From Chinchilla lanigera (taxonomy: Eukaryota > Chordata > Mammalia > Rodentia > Chinchillidae), in contig NW_004955465.1 of assembly GCF_000276665.1 (NCBI RefSeq), positions 1,809,578 to 1,873,577 on the forward strand: 64,000 nt of DNA, read 5' to 3'. The translations under genes were made by a program, and so were the position numbers. Positions 34,001 through 43,710 of this stretch are shown here, one piece after another. Every line of letters begins with the position of its first letter. Position 1 is the first letter of the stretch. The notes below the pieces were generated by a model. That model was not told the origin of the DNA. It ran no database searches and saw nothing but the letters and a program-made list of their open reading frames with translations.

Positions 34001-34497
34001 AAAGATAACAGTATGGGAAGCAGCTTCTTTCCTGTGAGTGACCTGTGAGTGACCATCCAGAGCACACAGGACAAGGCTTCACAATGCCTACTTAGAAAGC
34101 AGGGCTTGAAGTCCTTGGAAACCCTATAGAGATAAGCAGTGGGTAGTGTCTCCTAACTATTGGCATTAAACTGCATATTTATTATTCACAATCAATTTTG
34201 CTACACTGCTTTATTCACTTAAGAATTAAATAGTGACATGTAAGCTGTTCCCTGCATCTAGGATGTCCTTCCAATAATCACTACCTGTTGGAATTCAATT
34301 AACCCCTTCAAAATCTTAAATCACTCCCTACTCTGTGCCTAGGTTCTCCATCATTTCAGGAAGGGCTGCTCTCCACTCCTCAATTTCAACTTCACCTGCC
34401 TTGCTAGTTCACTACTACTCATTACATAGGGCAGATCTCCCCTTGTAGTCTAATGCAGCCAACACCTGATGGAACTTTGGAGTTCTCTTTAGCAAAG
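34001..34497. other. unassigned sequence
   Basis: Includes the tandem gtgagtgacctgtgagtgacc near 34035-34055. Nothing else recognised. Confidence 0.45.
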
Positions 34498-34612
34498 CCT
34501 CCCTCCCTCCCTCTTTTCTTCCTTCCTTCCCTTCCTCTGTCTCTCCCTTTCTTCTTGCCTCCCCTTCTTCTTTTCTCCCTTTCCTTCTTCCTTCTGTCTC
34601 TCTCTTCTTTTC
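34498..34612. repeat. polypyrimidine tract
   Basis: About 115 bases of C/T with ccctccct, cttcctt and cttcttt words. The minus-strand Arg/Lys/Glu-rich ORF 34422-34616 is its translation artefact. Confidence 0.92.
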
Positions 34613-34699
34613 TCATTATTCAATGAGTATTTATTGACTATTGACTCTTTGCTCAGCAGTGTCAGGCACTGTGTGAGGCTCCTTTTATGGAGCTTATAT

Positions 34700-34743
<44 letters not shown>

Positions 34744-35075
34744 TTATTTGGGATGGGTAAGGGATGGCCAGCCCAAGAAAGTAAGCATCGAAATAAATAG
34801 AAATGACTCCATGTTAGATAATGGTAGTACCATGAAGATGTACTACATGAAGGTAGAAGGAGGACACCTTAAACATGCTGGTCTGAAATGATCTCTGTGA
34901 GCAGGTGACATTTGAGCTGAGACATAATGACAGATAAAACAAGTCCTATGGAGATCGAGGAAGGAGCATTCTTGGTAGAAGTAACAGGTGGTGAAAAGCC
35001 AAGGTAGACACGAACTTGATGTATTGACAAAGAAGCCAGTGTGGCTGTAGCCTGGTGAGGGAAGAAAACAGGGAT
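34613..35075 (-). mobile_element. L2 LINE fragment split by a TG repeat
   Basis: Reversed L2 3' end: ttcaatgagtatttattgac, gtgtcaggcactgtgtgagg, ttatggagcttata, interrupted by (TG)n. It resumes with gagcaggtgacatttgagct, gagacataatgacag, gagatcgaggaaggagcatt, cttggtagaagtaacagg. This is the classic L2 order. Confidence 0.75.
34702..34741. repeat. (TG)n microsatellite
   Basis: Twenty uninterrupted GT units. It gives a Cys-Val repeat in the overlapping ORF. Likely polymorphic. Confidence 0.98.
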
Positions 35076-35784
35076 CCAGGGCGAAGCTAGTGTCACAGGA
35101 GCGTGACACCCCAGTGTCTACACCATTCAAGTATAGCTCCAGCCCAGATCCCACCCCTTGTTCTCACTACACTTGTAATCATCTATGCAATTCTTCCCTT
35201 GCCTTATCATTGTTTATTTCTCTTTCCCACTAGTCTGAAAACTGCCAAATCATTGTGGAGGAGCTGAGCAAAGAATTACTTGTTAAGTTAGAACAACTTA
35301 TCTTTGCACTCAAATGTCCAACAGGTTGAGCCACTGCAGTTATCAAACTGCAGGGCCAGTGGGTGACAAATATATTGGTTGCTGTATAGAAAACTCCCTA
35401 CAGGAACTTCTTGAATCACTGCGCTATGTTCCACCCAGGAACATGTTTTGTGGTTATTGATCTCTGCTATACATACCTTTCCCAGCTATTCATTAGCTCT
35501 GCTACTCATTCGCCACTTGCAAACTGGCTGTTATAAAATTTGCCATGGGTATTCATGCCAGGGATCTGTGCTGCTGCTTCTACTGTGCATGGTGGACCTC
35601 AGTCTATTAGGCCGCATTGCACCTGGAAAGCCTCAGCACATGTGGGGTCCCCTCTCTTTTCTCCACCTGGAGCACTACATTAATCACATATGTCTCCTCT
35701 GTCTCTGCCTCTCACACACACGTGTGCATATGCACACACATAGGTGCATGTGCACCCCTAGGCTTTACAGTTTCACACACCAGG
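35076..35784. other. unassigned sequence
   Basis: The 133-codon ORF 35448-35849 has no domain and contains a CA/GT-rich stretch at 35711-35752. It overlaps the following MIR and is treated as chance. Confidence 0.45.
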
Positions 35785-35965
35785 TATATGGTCCAGCCCT
35801 TCCACTGACAAACTCTGTGCCCTTGAGCAAGTTAGTTAGTTATTTCTGAATCTCAGTGTTCTCTACTAAAAAGTAGAGATGATGAAACTGCTCTTTTGTG
35901 TTGCTGCACAGGGTACCAGAGAATTTTTCACAAGCGTCCAACACAGCACCTGGAATACAACAGGC
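35785..35965 (+). mobile_element. MIR SINE fragment
   Basis: ccactgacaaactctgtgcc, cttgagcaagttagttagtt, gaatctcagtgttctctac, aaaaagtagagatgatgaaa, and a ...cagcacctggaatacaac region follow forward MIR order. Confidence 0.7.
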
Positions 35966-37077
35966 AGAGACAGACATTACTTATCCTGGTTGCTTCTGCT
36001 AATCCCTTGCCCAGAGACCTTAGCTTTGGAGAGCCTCTGTTCGTGTGCAATCAGGCCCAGGGGGAGTTTGCCAGTGACTCAACCTCCCCTCATCTCAAGC
36101 CCTACCTTCGGCCTCATCTCCATCCTTGGGTGTCTATGGGGACTCTAGGCACTGATGATTAGCAGGTATGTCAGGAATCTGACTTTGATACAAAAGCCAA
36201 AAGTCAGATTTTATCTACTGAAGGCCACAGTCATGTTGCAGAAGATCTTGCTGTGTATAAGTCACTCTTAGAGAAACCATGCTAGTGCTCAGTCCATAGG
36301 AAAGATAGACACTGTTGCCAGTTCAGTTTCTGTCCTGGGAACTGGGTTACATGACATAGGAACCTGACAGTCTGAGGTATCATACAGTCTTCAAGCTGCA
36401 TACCCTGGAATAAATATTGTCTTGATCCAAATTGGAATTCAGAACTGATTGCTATAAAACAGCACACATGCCTACTTAAGTCAGAGGGTACTCAAAAATG
36501 CATATAGTGTAAAAAAATGCATATTTAGAATGACAGCTATTAGTTTTCTACCCCACACATCCCAAACATTCTCTTTTTCCTTCTTCCACAATCCATTTAA
36601 TTTAAGGAGGAAAAAAAAGAAAGAAAGAAAGAAAAAGAAATCAGTGTTTTTCTTTTTGTTGTTTGTTTTTCTTTTTGTTTTTTGCCTTTGCACAGCTTAA
36701 GTGAGCTACAAGCTTTAAATCTTTGGAATTTAAAGGAACGCAGATGTACATGTTGGTGTTCTTCTAATTTAAAATACTAATTCTTTATTTAATTAAATTC
36801 GCTGCTTGGCGGAGAATCATCATCTAGGAGTGTCCAATAAATTTGGAGAACAGCAACTTATGTTTCCCCATGAACTTGATGCATTTTCCTAAAGTGGAAA
36901 TTCTGGAACACTATATTCATTCTGTGAAGAGTTCCCCCTGAAAGAAAATTTTCATTCTAATAAAAAAGTCAATATAATTGACTAATTTACTATTGAAAAA
37001 GTGGAAGTATAATAAAACCATAAGCCTCAGAACCCATGATGCTACTCCTCATCTAGATTAACTGGCCTGCCCCCCCA
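35966..37077. other. unassigned sequence
   Basis: Includes a GAAA-rich patch at 36608-36641, a TTTG/TTTTC-rich patch at 36645-36682, and a candidate conserved stretch at 36710-36930. No exon recognised. Confidence 0.45.
36710..36930. promoter_or_regulatory. candidate conserved noncoding element
   Basis: Unique sequence with tttaattaaattcgctgcttgg and a following atcatcatctaggag block; CpG kept in an AT-rich setting. Suggested by composition only. Confidence 0.25.
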
Positions 37078-37159
37078 TTTTTTTTTTTTAACTGGACATG
37101 GAACTCAGCACCTTGTGCTTGCCAGGCAGGCACTGTGCAGCTGAGCTATACCCCCAGCC
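37078..37159 (-). mobile_element. ID SINE
   Basis: Reversed body: ggctgggggtatagctcagc A box, gcctggcaagcacaaggtg, ctgagttccatgtcc decayed B box, then a poly-A tail (a T run on the plus strand at 37080-37089). Confidence 0.9.
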
Positions 37160-37679
37160 TCCCAAATTAATCTGTGTAAGCAAATGGAAAAGTCACTGAC
37201 TCTGTTGCCAGCTGCTCCCCTCCCCTTCCCATGCTTCTATCACTTGGTTCTAGTTACATAAGTCAAACACTGGAATCCATTAATCAGACACCCAACCTTT
37301 AGGTGGTGGCAGTTCTGTTACAGTCTTGTGGTTCCCAGTTCATTTGTGAATCAAAATGCTCTTCCCTGGGAACATTAAATCACAGGCAGTTTGTGCTCCA
37401 CATGTCTTTATCTTTTTAACAGGAAGTAATGAATTTCCTGGGAAGGTTAAAAAGTTGATTTACAAGATAATAATTGTCATTCACATCCTTAATTTTAACC
37501 ACTAGTTACCAGAAGGGCAACTTCACTTGGAGCCCAGGGTTACGAGCTGAATTCTAGACTGTGAAGTACTCACGTCATTTGTTTTCAATTTGAGTGTAGA
37601 CTAGAGTTTCTATCTTCTTTCTAGGTGCGTTTCCCTTTGGAACAATTTCTTAGTTTTTATTCCAGATCCTTGCTGCTGT
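37160..37679. other. unassigned sequence
   Basis: Nothing recognised. Confidence 0.45.
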
Positions 37680-37805
37680 AAGTGTGGTCCATGCACCTGT
37701 GGCATCAGCATCACTGAGACTTTGTTTGAAATGTGGATGCTCAGACCCTGTCCCAGAATGAATATAGAATTGTCATTTTAACAAGGTTCTCAGATTACTG
37801 ATGTG
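37680..37805 (-). mobile_element. MER5-like hAT MITE
   Basis: gtgtggtccatgcacctgtg, gcatcagcatcactgagact, ttgtttgaaatg, gctcagaccctgtcccagaa and a tttaacaaggttctcag end follow MER5 in reverse orientation. Confidence 0.7.
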
Positions 37806-37829
37806 AAAATAAATTTGGAGAAGGAAGAG

Positions 37830-38115
37830 TCTACTCAGACCAGTTTTGGCAGTCTGCTAAGGAATATCCCTTCCCTCCCCCATTGTACCCCCAGAGGGAT
37901 CTTTGTAAAACCCAAATCTGATCACATAGATCTCTTACTTCAAAAGTGCAAAGTCTGTGTCTGTAACCCACTTAGAGGGCACTCTGCCATCCTGCCTTTA
38001 TCTCTAATCTCTCCCCCTCTCTACTCCCAGCTCCGGTTCACACTCACATTCCTACACCGTGTCTGTGCTGTTCGGCAGGTGGGCATCAGCCACACTGGTG
38101 TGAAATGGGTCTAGG
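37830..38115 (+). mobile_element. L2 LINE ORF2 fragment
   Basis: agagggatctttgtaaaacc, aaatctgatcacatagatct, tttatctctaatctctcccc and catcagccacactggtgtg match the forward 3' coding part of L2, in order. The 103-codon ORF here is a decayed remnant, not a functional gene. Confidence 0.75.
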
Positions 38116-38339
38116 ATGAACTGAGATGTGCTGTAAACAGAAAACGCCCATTGGGTTTCATAGACAGTATGAGGGAAAAATATAAAATAACTCATAAATT
38201 TTTATGTTGATGACATGTTGAAAAGACTAGGCATATATCTGGCTAGGTCAAAAATAGTATCAAGATTAATTGCAACTGTTCCTTTTTTCACTCTTCTAAG
38301 TGTGACTACAAGAAACTGAAAGTGAGTTGTGGCTGACAG

Positions 38340-38460
38340 AAGTTAACTTATTTGGCCGAGGTCACACAACTGCTACGTGACTGAATCAGGATTTAACCCC
38401 AAGACTCCAACTTCAGACTCTGTACTCTTTTCAGCCTTATTTCTTTCCACAGTTCATGGA
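38340..38460 (-). mobile_element. MIR SINE fragment
   Basis: gccgaggtcacacaactgct, acgtgactgaatcagga, tttaaccccaagactccaac and cagactctgtactcttttc are the reversed 5' half of MIR. Confidence 0.75.
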
Positions 38461-39507
38461 CTCAGCATGACACCTGATATTTTGTTACTATACAATAAAT
38501 ACTTTTTGAATCCAATCACTATCTGCCTTAAGGTAGTTCTAAAGGAGGCTTTGGGAAAGTTATATTGACTGCATTGATGACTCTTATTAAAGAGATTGGA
38601 GCTGTGTGTATGTGTGTCTCAGAAAGGCCGGTTCCACCATGCACTTCTGTCTTGCCTTTGGGAGCAATGTCAACAGAGGGAACACCACTGCATGGGTAGG
38701 TCATAACTTCTGAGCTCTGATGTTCTACCTCTAAATTACATTGAAGTCACCCTGCCTTTCAGAGCTTGATGTTTTCATCAACACAATCAGGAAGTACTAA
38801 GTGTCTTCCAGCTTTCTCTGATTTTACATTGTCTTTCAAATCTTAAAACATACAAACGACATAATATCAGAATATTTCCTTTTGTGCACTTGATATATAA
38901 ACAGGATGCAGAAAGAGACAAAAGGAGAGACATACTGCAATCCCCCAGGCAGTTAATTTCTGTTTCCCCAGCTTTCTTCAAATAATTCTAGTGAGAAAAA
39001 AATAACACATCTGAATAAAGGAAAGATGATATATGAAGTTTTGCAGTTATAAGATTTTATGACCTGCTGAAACTCAAGGATCAGCCCTAGTGGGAATGGT
39101 TGCCAACTGTCATATAAGGAAACACTTGACATTTGTTCAATTTTGATTCTGAAACACTCATGAAATACTGACTGCATAATCTCCTGTCAGAGCACTTGAG
39201 AAATACTGCAGCAAAGCATGAAACCAGCAATATGAATGCTACCCGGTAATCCTAGTAATTGTTCTTCTATTTCTTTCCCCTCGTGAGGTGATGATTGCTA
39301 ATGACCTTGGGGGGAAAATGCAGCTTTGAAGATAAAATTAAGATGGCAAATCTCACCAACTTGACTGGGAGCAGGCAAATTCTAAAATCTAAGCAACGTC
39401 TTTGACAAAGAGGGAGCATGCCAAAAATAGCAAGCACGTAGGTGTAGTCAAGATAGAAACACTTCAGGATTCCTTTGATGATTGCTCTTCTAAAAAAGAG
39501 TGTATTT
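38461..39507. other. unassigned sequence
   Basis: A short L2-end-like word (gacacctgatattttg, acaataaatactttttgaat) lies at about 38470-38513. The rest is unrecognised. Confidence 0.4.
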
Positions 39508-40143
39508 AAAGTGCCAACATGGTTTTTCCACACTGATTTCCACAGCGGTTGCACCATAGCGATATATTGCACATATGTGTTTATAGTGGCACAATTTGTC
39601 ATAGCCAAATCTTGGACACAGTCCAAATGCCCATCAACATGAGTGGCTAAAGAAGATGTGGTTTTTTTATACAATGGGCTACTACTCAGCCATAAAGAAG
39701 GATATATTTGAGACATTTTCTAGGTAAATGGATGCACGTTGAGACCATACTCTTAAATGAAATACTCTTAAATGAAATTTACATATGTGTAAATATCCCA
39801 TTATTTCTCTAGTGTGAGAAACTATAAGTGTAAATAAAGATTAAAATGTATGACAGGCATTGTGAAATAAGAATAAAATGTTCAAATGGGAATCAAAACT
39901 AGGGAGGGGGAAGGGGGAAAGGGAGAAAGGCTAAATGAAAAAATGAGAAAATAAGGGAAATTGGGAACAAAATTTTTGGAAATAAGGAGGAGAAGAGAGG
40001 TTGAAGGGAGGATAGGGGAATGAGAAAAAAAGAAGAATCAAGATACATCATGTACAGGTACAAATTCCCTATGATAAATGCTATCATTATGTTTATCTAA
40101 AATATACCAATAAACTTAAATAAAAAATCAAAAGTATCAACAT
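39508..40143 (+). mobile_element. 5'-inverted, truncated L1 with TSD
   Basis: Bases 39521-39565 are reversed L1 (a catggtttttccacactgat block and tccacagcggttgcaccat). From about 39567 it is forward: ttatagtggcacaatttgtc, aatgcccatcaacatgagtg, actactcagccataaagaag, purine-rich 3' UTR, ataccaataaac tail. Flanks aaagtgccaacat (39508-39520) and aaagtatcaacat (40131-40143) form a 13-bp duplication with 2 mismatches, proving one event. The 149-codon minus-strand ORF 39267-39716 is an artefact. Confidence 0.88.
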
Positions 40144-40423
40144 AGTGGGAACATCAATCTTCAAGAATCTGACTCTATTACATACTGCTGAGTGGTGACT
40201 TCCACCTCAGTGAAATCAGAAAAGCCTCAGAGTCCAGAAGAATCCTAGGCCAAGTTACATTCTCAGGATTCTGAACACCAGTTAGAAAGTCATGATCACA
40301 AAATACTGTTTCTAAGGCACAAACAACCCTTAATATTCACAACCATGGACAGCTTAATATGCATGGGCATGAATATAATTTCTGTAAAATTGTGTTTTTA
40401 GGTAATAAAAATTTAAATATATA
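40144..40423. other. unassigned sequence left of the gap
   Basis: No repeat recognised. Its last 20 bases recur at about 41146-41165. Confidence 0.45.
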
Positions 40424-40523
40424 NNNNNNNNNNNNNNNNNNNNNNNNNNNNNNNNNNNNNNNNNNNNNNNNNNNNNNNNNNNNNNNNNNNNNNNNNNNNN
40501 NNNNNNNNNNNNNNNNNNNNNNN
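40424..40523. other. assembly gap of exactly 100 N
   Basis: A round 100-N run is the usual placeholder for a gap of unknown size. Any feature across it is undetermined. Confidence 0.99.
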
Positions 40524-40670
40524 ATTGGAGATTAAGCCCTCTGTTGATTGAACAGGGAGAGCCTGCTTAGAAAAAAGCATCCCAGCATGGTTCCTGACAA
40601 CAGCAGTGGCCTTAACTCCAATGCAGCTACCGGGTTTCTTCTGAAACTTTCACTATTCTAGTCTCTCCTT
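40524..40670. other. unassigned sequence right of the gap
   Basis: Unique-looking start of the right contig; nothing recognised. Confidence 0.45.
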
Positions 40671-40673
40671 GGG

Positions 40674-40704
40674 CTTTCTTTTCTTTTCTTTCTTTTCCTC
40701 CTTT

Positions 40705-40756
<52 letters not shown>

Positions 40757-40759
40757 TCC
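40674..40759. repeat. (TTTC)n microsatellite
   Basis: About 85 bases, the last ~50 a nearly pure tetranucleotide. It adjoins a reversed B1 3' end, so it probably arose from that SINE's tail. Confidence 0.95.
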
Positions 40760-40763
40760 TGTC

Positions 40764-40798
40764 TTTTTGAGACAGGGTCTCACTGTGCAGTTCAGGCC
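40764..40798 (-). repeat. B1 SINE 3' fragment
   Basis: tttttgagacagggtctcac then tgtgcagttcaggcc is the reversed 3' end of B1; only ~35 bases remain. Confidence 0.75.
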
Positions 40799-40829
40799 TT
40801 TTAAAGTATAACAATATTATCCATATTTT

Positions 40830-40945
40830 TATTCATTCATCTAATAATTATTGACCACTTACTCTGTACCAGGCTCTGTACTAGACACTGGGGATACATC
40901 AGTGATGACATTCTTGCTTTGGAAAAACTTACATTCTAGAGGAGA
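40830..40945 (-). mobile_element. L2 LINE 3' end
   Basis: attcattcatctaataatta, ttgaccacttactctgtacc, aggctctgtactagacactg, gggatacatcagtgatgaca and cttacattctagagg are the reversed L2 3' terminus. Confidence 0.85.
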
Positions 40946-40987
40946 AGGAAACACTAGAAATAAACATGAGAACTATTATGTTGTAGA

Positions 40988-41154
40988 GCTGGGTGTGCTG
41001 GCATGTACCTATAATCCCAGCGCTTGGGAGGCTGAAGCAGGAAGACTGCCATAAGTTTGAGGCCAGCCTGAGCTATACAGTGAGTGCAAGGATAGCCTGA
41101 TCTACTTAGCAAGACCCGGTCTCAAAATAAATAAATAAATAAATAAATAAAAAT
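40988..41154 (+). mobile_element. B1 SINE
   Basis: gctgggtgtgctggcatgta, cctataatcccagcgcttgg, gaggctgaagcaggaagact, gaggccagcctgagctatac, agacccggtctcaaaat, then an (AAAT)n tail. The internal duplication is visible (two agcctga blocks). Well preserved. Confidence 0.95.
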
Positions 41155-41178
41155 TTAAATATATATATATATATATAC
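41125..41178. repeat. (AAAT)n and (TA)n microsatellites
   Basis: The B1 tail has become (AAAT)n, followed by an aaatttaaat bridge and (TA)n. Confidence 0.95.
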
Positions 41179-41329
41179 ACACATATTTCAGGACAATGTA
41201 AGACCTTTCTATTTTCTTATTTTAGTTATTGCTATAGTGCAAGTACATTGATACATAAGTATACCCACATAGAAACGTACAAACATTTTACATATATACT
41301 CATGGTTACTTATTAATGCCTTCTTGTGG

Positions 41330-41610
41330 TCTTTGCTTAAATGTTCCATTATGAGAGAGGCTTTATAGACCACCCTTTATTAATTAGCTCCCGTCTGCAC
41401 CTCAATATTGGCTCTCCCTCTTGCCTTAATTTTCTTCCATGAACTTCTCACTGCCTGAATATTACAAATCTGCATTTGCTCTCTGCTTTCCTTACTATGA
41501 TGTAATCCCCAAATAAGAAGGGGGAACTTTTTATGTGTTGCTCACTGCTCCATCTAGAACAGTGTGACACAGAGGTTGGGGGAAACATTTACCGAAAGCA
41601 CAAGCATTTA
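41330..41610 (+). mobile_element. L2 LINE 3' end
   Basis: gagaggctttatagaccacc, ctttattaattagctcccgt, an acctcaatattggctctccc-type block, cttccatgaacttctcactg and gttgctcactgctccatct follow the L2 3' end in forward order. Confidence 0.6.
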
Positions 41611-42269
41611 GCAGCTGCTTCACCATGCTGGCCATTCCATGCACAGTAAGCCATGGGCTCAGTGAATCTTCTCAACAAAGGTGATGGATGGCATCAGTGC
41701 ATTACTGCCTCCCTTTAGCAGTGACTATAGAGCAGTGAAGAGACTCTTGAAGAAGAGGCTTCACACCCAGCCTGCCTGTGCACCTGGCCACTGGCTCTGT
41801 CTCTCCTCTCTCTGTCCCCCTGCTAAGGTCACCAAGTGTGAACCTTTCCGTGCTGAAGGTCTGGTTTCTTCACTGCTGTCTGAGGACACCAGGCTCAGAC
41901 CTCACCACATAGCTCTGCTCTGGTCACTTGGAGTGAGACCGTGGGGTCTAATTTATTCCTGGATATATTTGTTCCTGGATATTGCTCTCGTTCCTTTACT
42001 ATATTACTCCATTTCAGGGAGTGATTGGGAGTACGTGCTACAGGCATTCAGAAGAGGTGCACCACACAGCATCTCCCACTTTTAGTATATGTGCTGTCAA
42101 AGCAAGCACATGCAGCATCTCCCAGAGGTTGAGGTCCTCTCTAATATTACAGCTCCTCATCCTCAACAAACTTGCACCCTCTCAGAAAGGAGCAGTCATT
42201 TGCTTTCTGTGTTCTCGTAGCAGTTTGTATAAACCTGTGGGACCTTTGCCTATTACGTTATCTGTAACA
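41611..42269. other. unassigned sequence with overlapping ORFs
   Basis: ORFs 41681-42085 (134 codons) and 41982-42338 (118 codons) overlap in different frames and have no domain; the second runs into an L2-like fragment. Treated as chance. Confidence 0.45.
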
Positions 42270-42368
42270 GTTTGCATGGCTGTCCCAGCCTTGAAACCCC
42301 TTTCTGCAGCCCAGTGCATGACATATAGTGCATCTTGAATAAATGTGTGCTGAGTGACCACTGAATGG
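42270..42368 (+). mobile_element. L2/MIR-type 3' end fragment
   Basis: cccagtgcatgacatatagt, gcatcttgaataaatgtgtg and ctgagtgaccactgaatgg resemble the shared L2/MIR 3' terminus. Confidence 0.5.
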
Positions 42369-42726
42369 GATGTATGCTGTGTTTGCTTACTCGTTATTCA
42401 TTTACCTTTCTTTCGACATAGCACACTGATATTAAAGAGAGGACTTAGTCTTTTCCCATTTGATCCAGTCTTGATAGAACTGTCACTCAAGTTGCCCCAT
42501 TTTACCTGGCCAAGGGACAGGTAGGGTAAGTGACTAAGCTAGAATATAAGAAGTTCTTTTCATAAAGTTTCATCCTTGAGCTGACAGTGCTTAAGATTTG
42601 ACCTGACGGCAAGGTCCTGGGCAAAAGGATTTCAAACCGTCCCACAGCCTGGTTCTGCACTTGTGATTTTCTGATCGATCCCATGAACTCTTAATAATAT
42701 TCTGAAATCCATAAGTTAGCCATAGT
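42369..42726. other. unassigned sequence
   Basis: Nothing recognised between the two L2-type pieces. Confidence 0.4.
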
Positions 42727-43710
42727 CAGTCTCTGTTCATTCATGCAGCAAATACATACAGAGCACAAACTCCATAGCCTTCACCATTGAACAAAACAAA
42801 CGAGGATCATCAGGGAGCAGCAGTGAAAGAGCTGGAAGTCATGAGTGTCTCTGACATGTGCAAAAAAGAAGGAAGTCAGTCTGGTCACATCCAAGGGAAT
42901 GTTGGCAGACAGACAAAGAGTATCCTGGTTCATGAAGGGCGTTGGAGGTCATCCTCAGGATTTTTCCTTTTTCCTCTCTGTGAAGCTGAAAATTGCTAGA
43001 GAGGGGCTTCACAGAAAAGTCATAGGACCTGCCTGTCATTTCAGAAAGATCATTTTGGTTTCCATTTGAGAACAGATTTTTAGTGGGAATAGTAAAAATA
43101 GGGATGTGTCTAAAGGCTCTTGGAATAAACCAGGGGAATGTTGGTGCTGACATGAGCCAGAGTGGTGGGAACAGAGATAGAAAACTACAGTCAAAAGTAT
43201 TTAAGGAAAGGCCAATAGGATTTCCAGATGGCAAAAGTGAAAGAAAAAAAGTTGGCAATGACCCCAGTTTTAACCTAAGCAACCAAAAAGGGAAGTAGAC
43301 ATCAACAGGGTGGTCAGAGGCCAAGTGTAGAGTAAGTTTTGATCAGGGAAATGAGGGGTAGAGTTTTTGACATATGTTGACCATTTTAGTAGGGTCGCCA
43401 AAAAGTAGTTAGATTTGAGTGCAGAGTTTTGGGGCAGCGGTCTGGACAGAGAATGTAAATTTGGGTGTTATCTCCACATCTATGATTAAAATCACACAGC
43501 ACAGGAGTCACCAAGGGAGTTGATGTGGGTAGAGAAGAGAGGTCCAAGAACCTAGCCCCCAGTCCTCTAATATTAAAACATTAGCGTCAGGATGAGGGCT
43601 ATGAAGAAGAGTAGGAATAAGTAATCAATGATACTAGAGGGAAACCAGAGAAGGGGCCGTCCTGCAAGTCAGAAACATGAGGGAAGTTCTCCCATGGGGG
43701 AGTGGGAGCG
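42727..43710 (-). mobile_element. long L2 LINE copy, about 1 kb
   Basis: Reversed L2: attcatgcagcaaatacata end, gaaagatcattttggtttcc, ggaataaaccaggggaatgt, aggatttccagatggcaaaa, ttggcaatgaccccagtttt, cctaagcaaccaaaaag, aatttgggtgttatctccac, gtagagaagagaggtccaag, gggaaaccagagaaggggc. Order is kept for nearly 1 kb. Minus-strand ORF 42839-43324 (161 codons) is a remnant of the L2 coding strand with no usable enzyme. Confidence 0.85.

Noticed and set aside
34634..34891. ORF with a Cys-Val repeat
   Set aside because: Comes from the (TG)n run inside an L2.
35448..35849. 133-codon ORF
   Set aside because: No domain, contains a CA/GT-rich stretch and overlaps a MIR; two other frames are open over the same region.
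39267..39716. 149-codon minus-strand ORF
   Set aside because: About half overlaps the L1 insertion, mostly antisense to it, crossing its inversion junction.
41681..42085. 134-codon ORF
   Set aside because: Overlaps another frame (41982-42338), shows no domain, and that second frame runs into an L2-like end; no homologue recognised.
42839..43324. 161-codon minus-strand ORF
   Set aside because: Decayed L2 coding-strand remnant without enzyme motifs.
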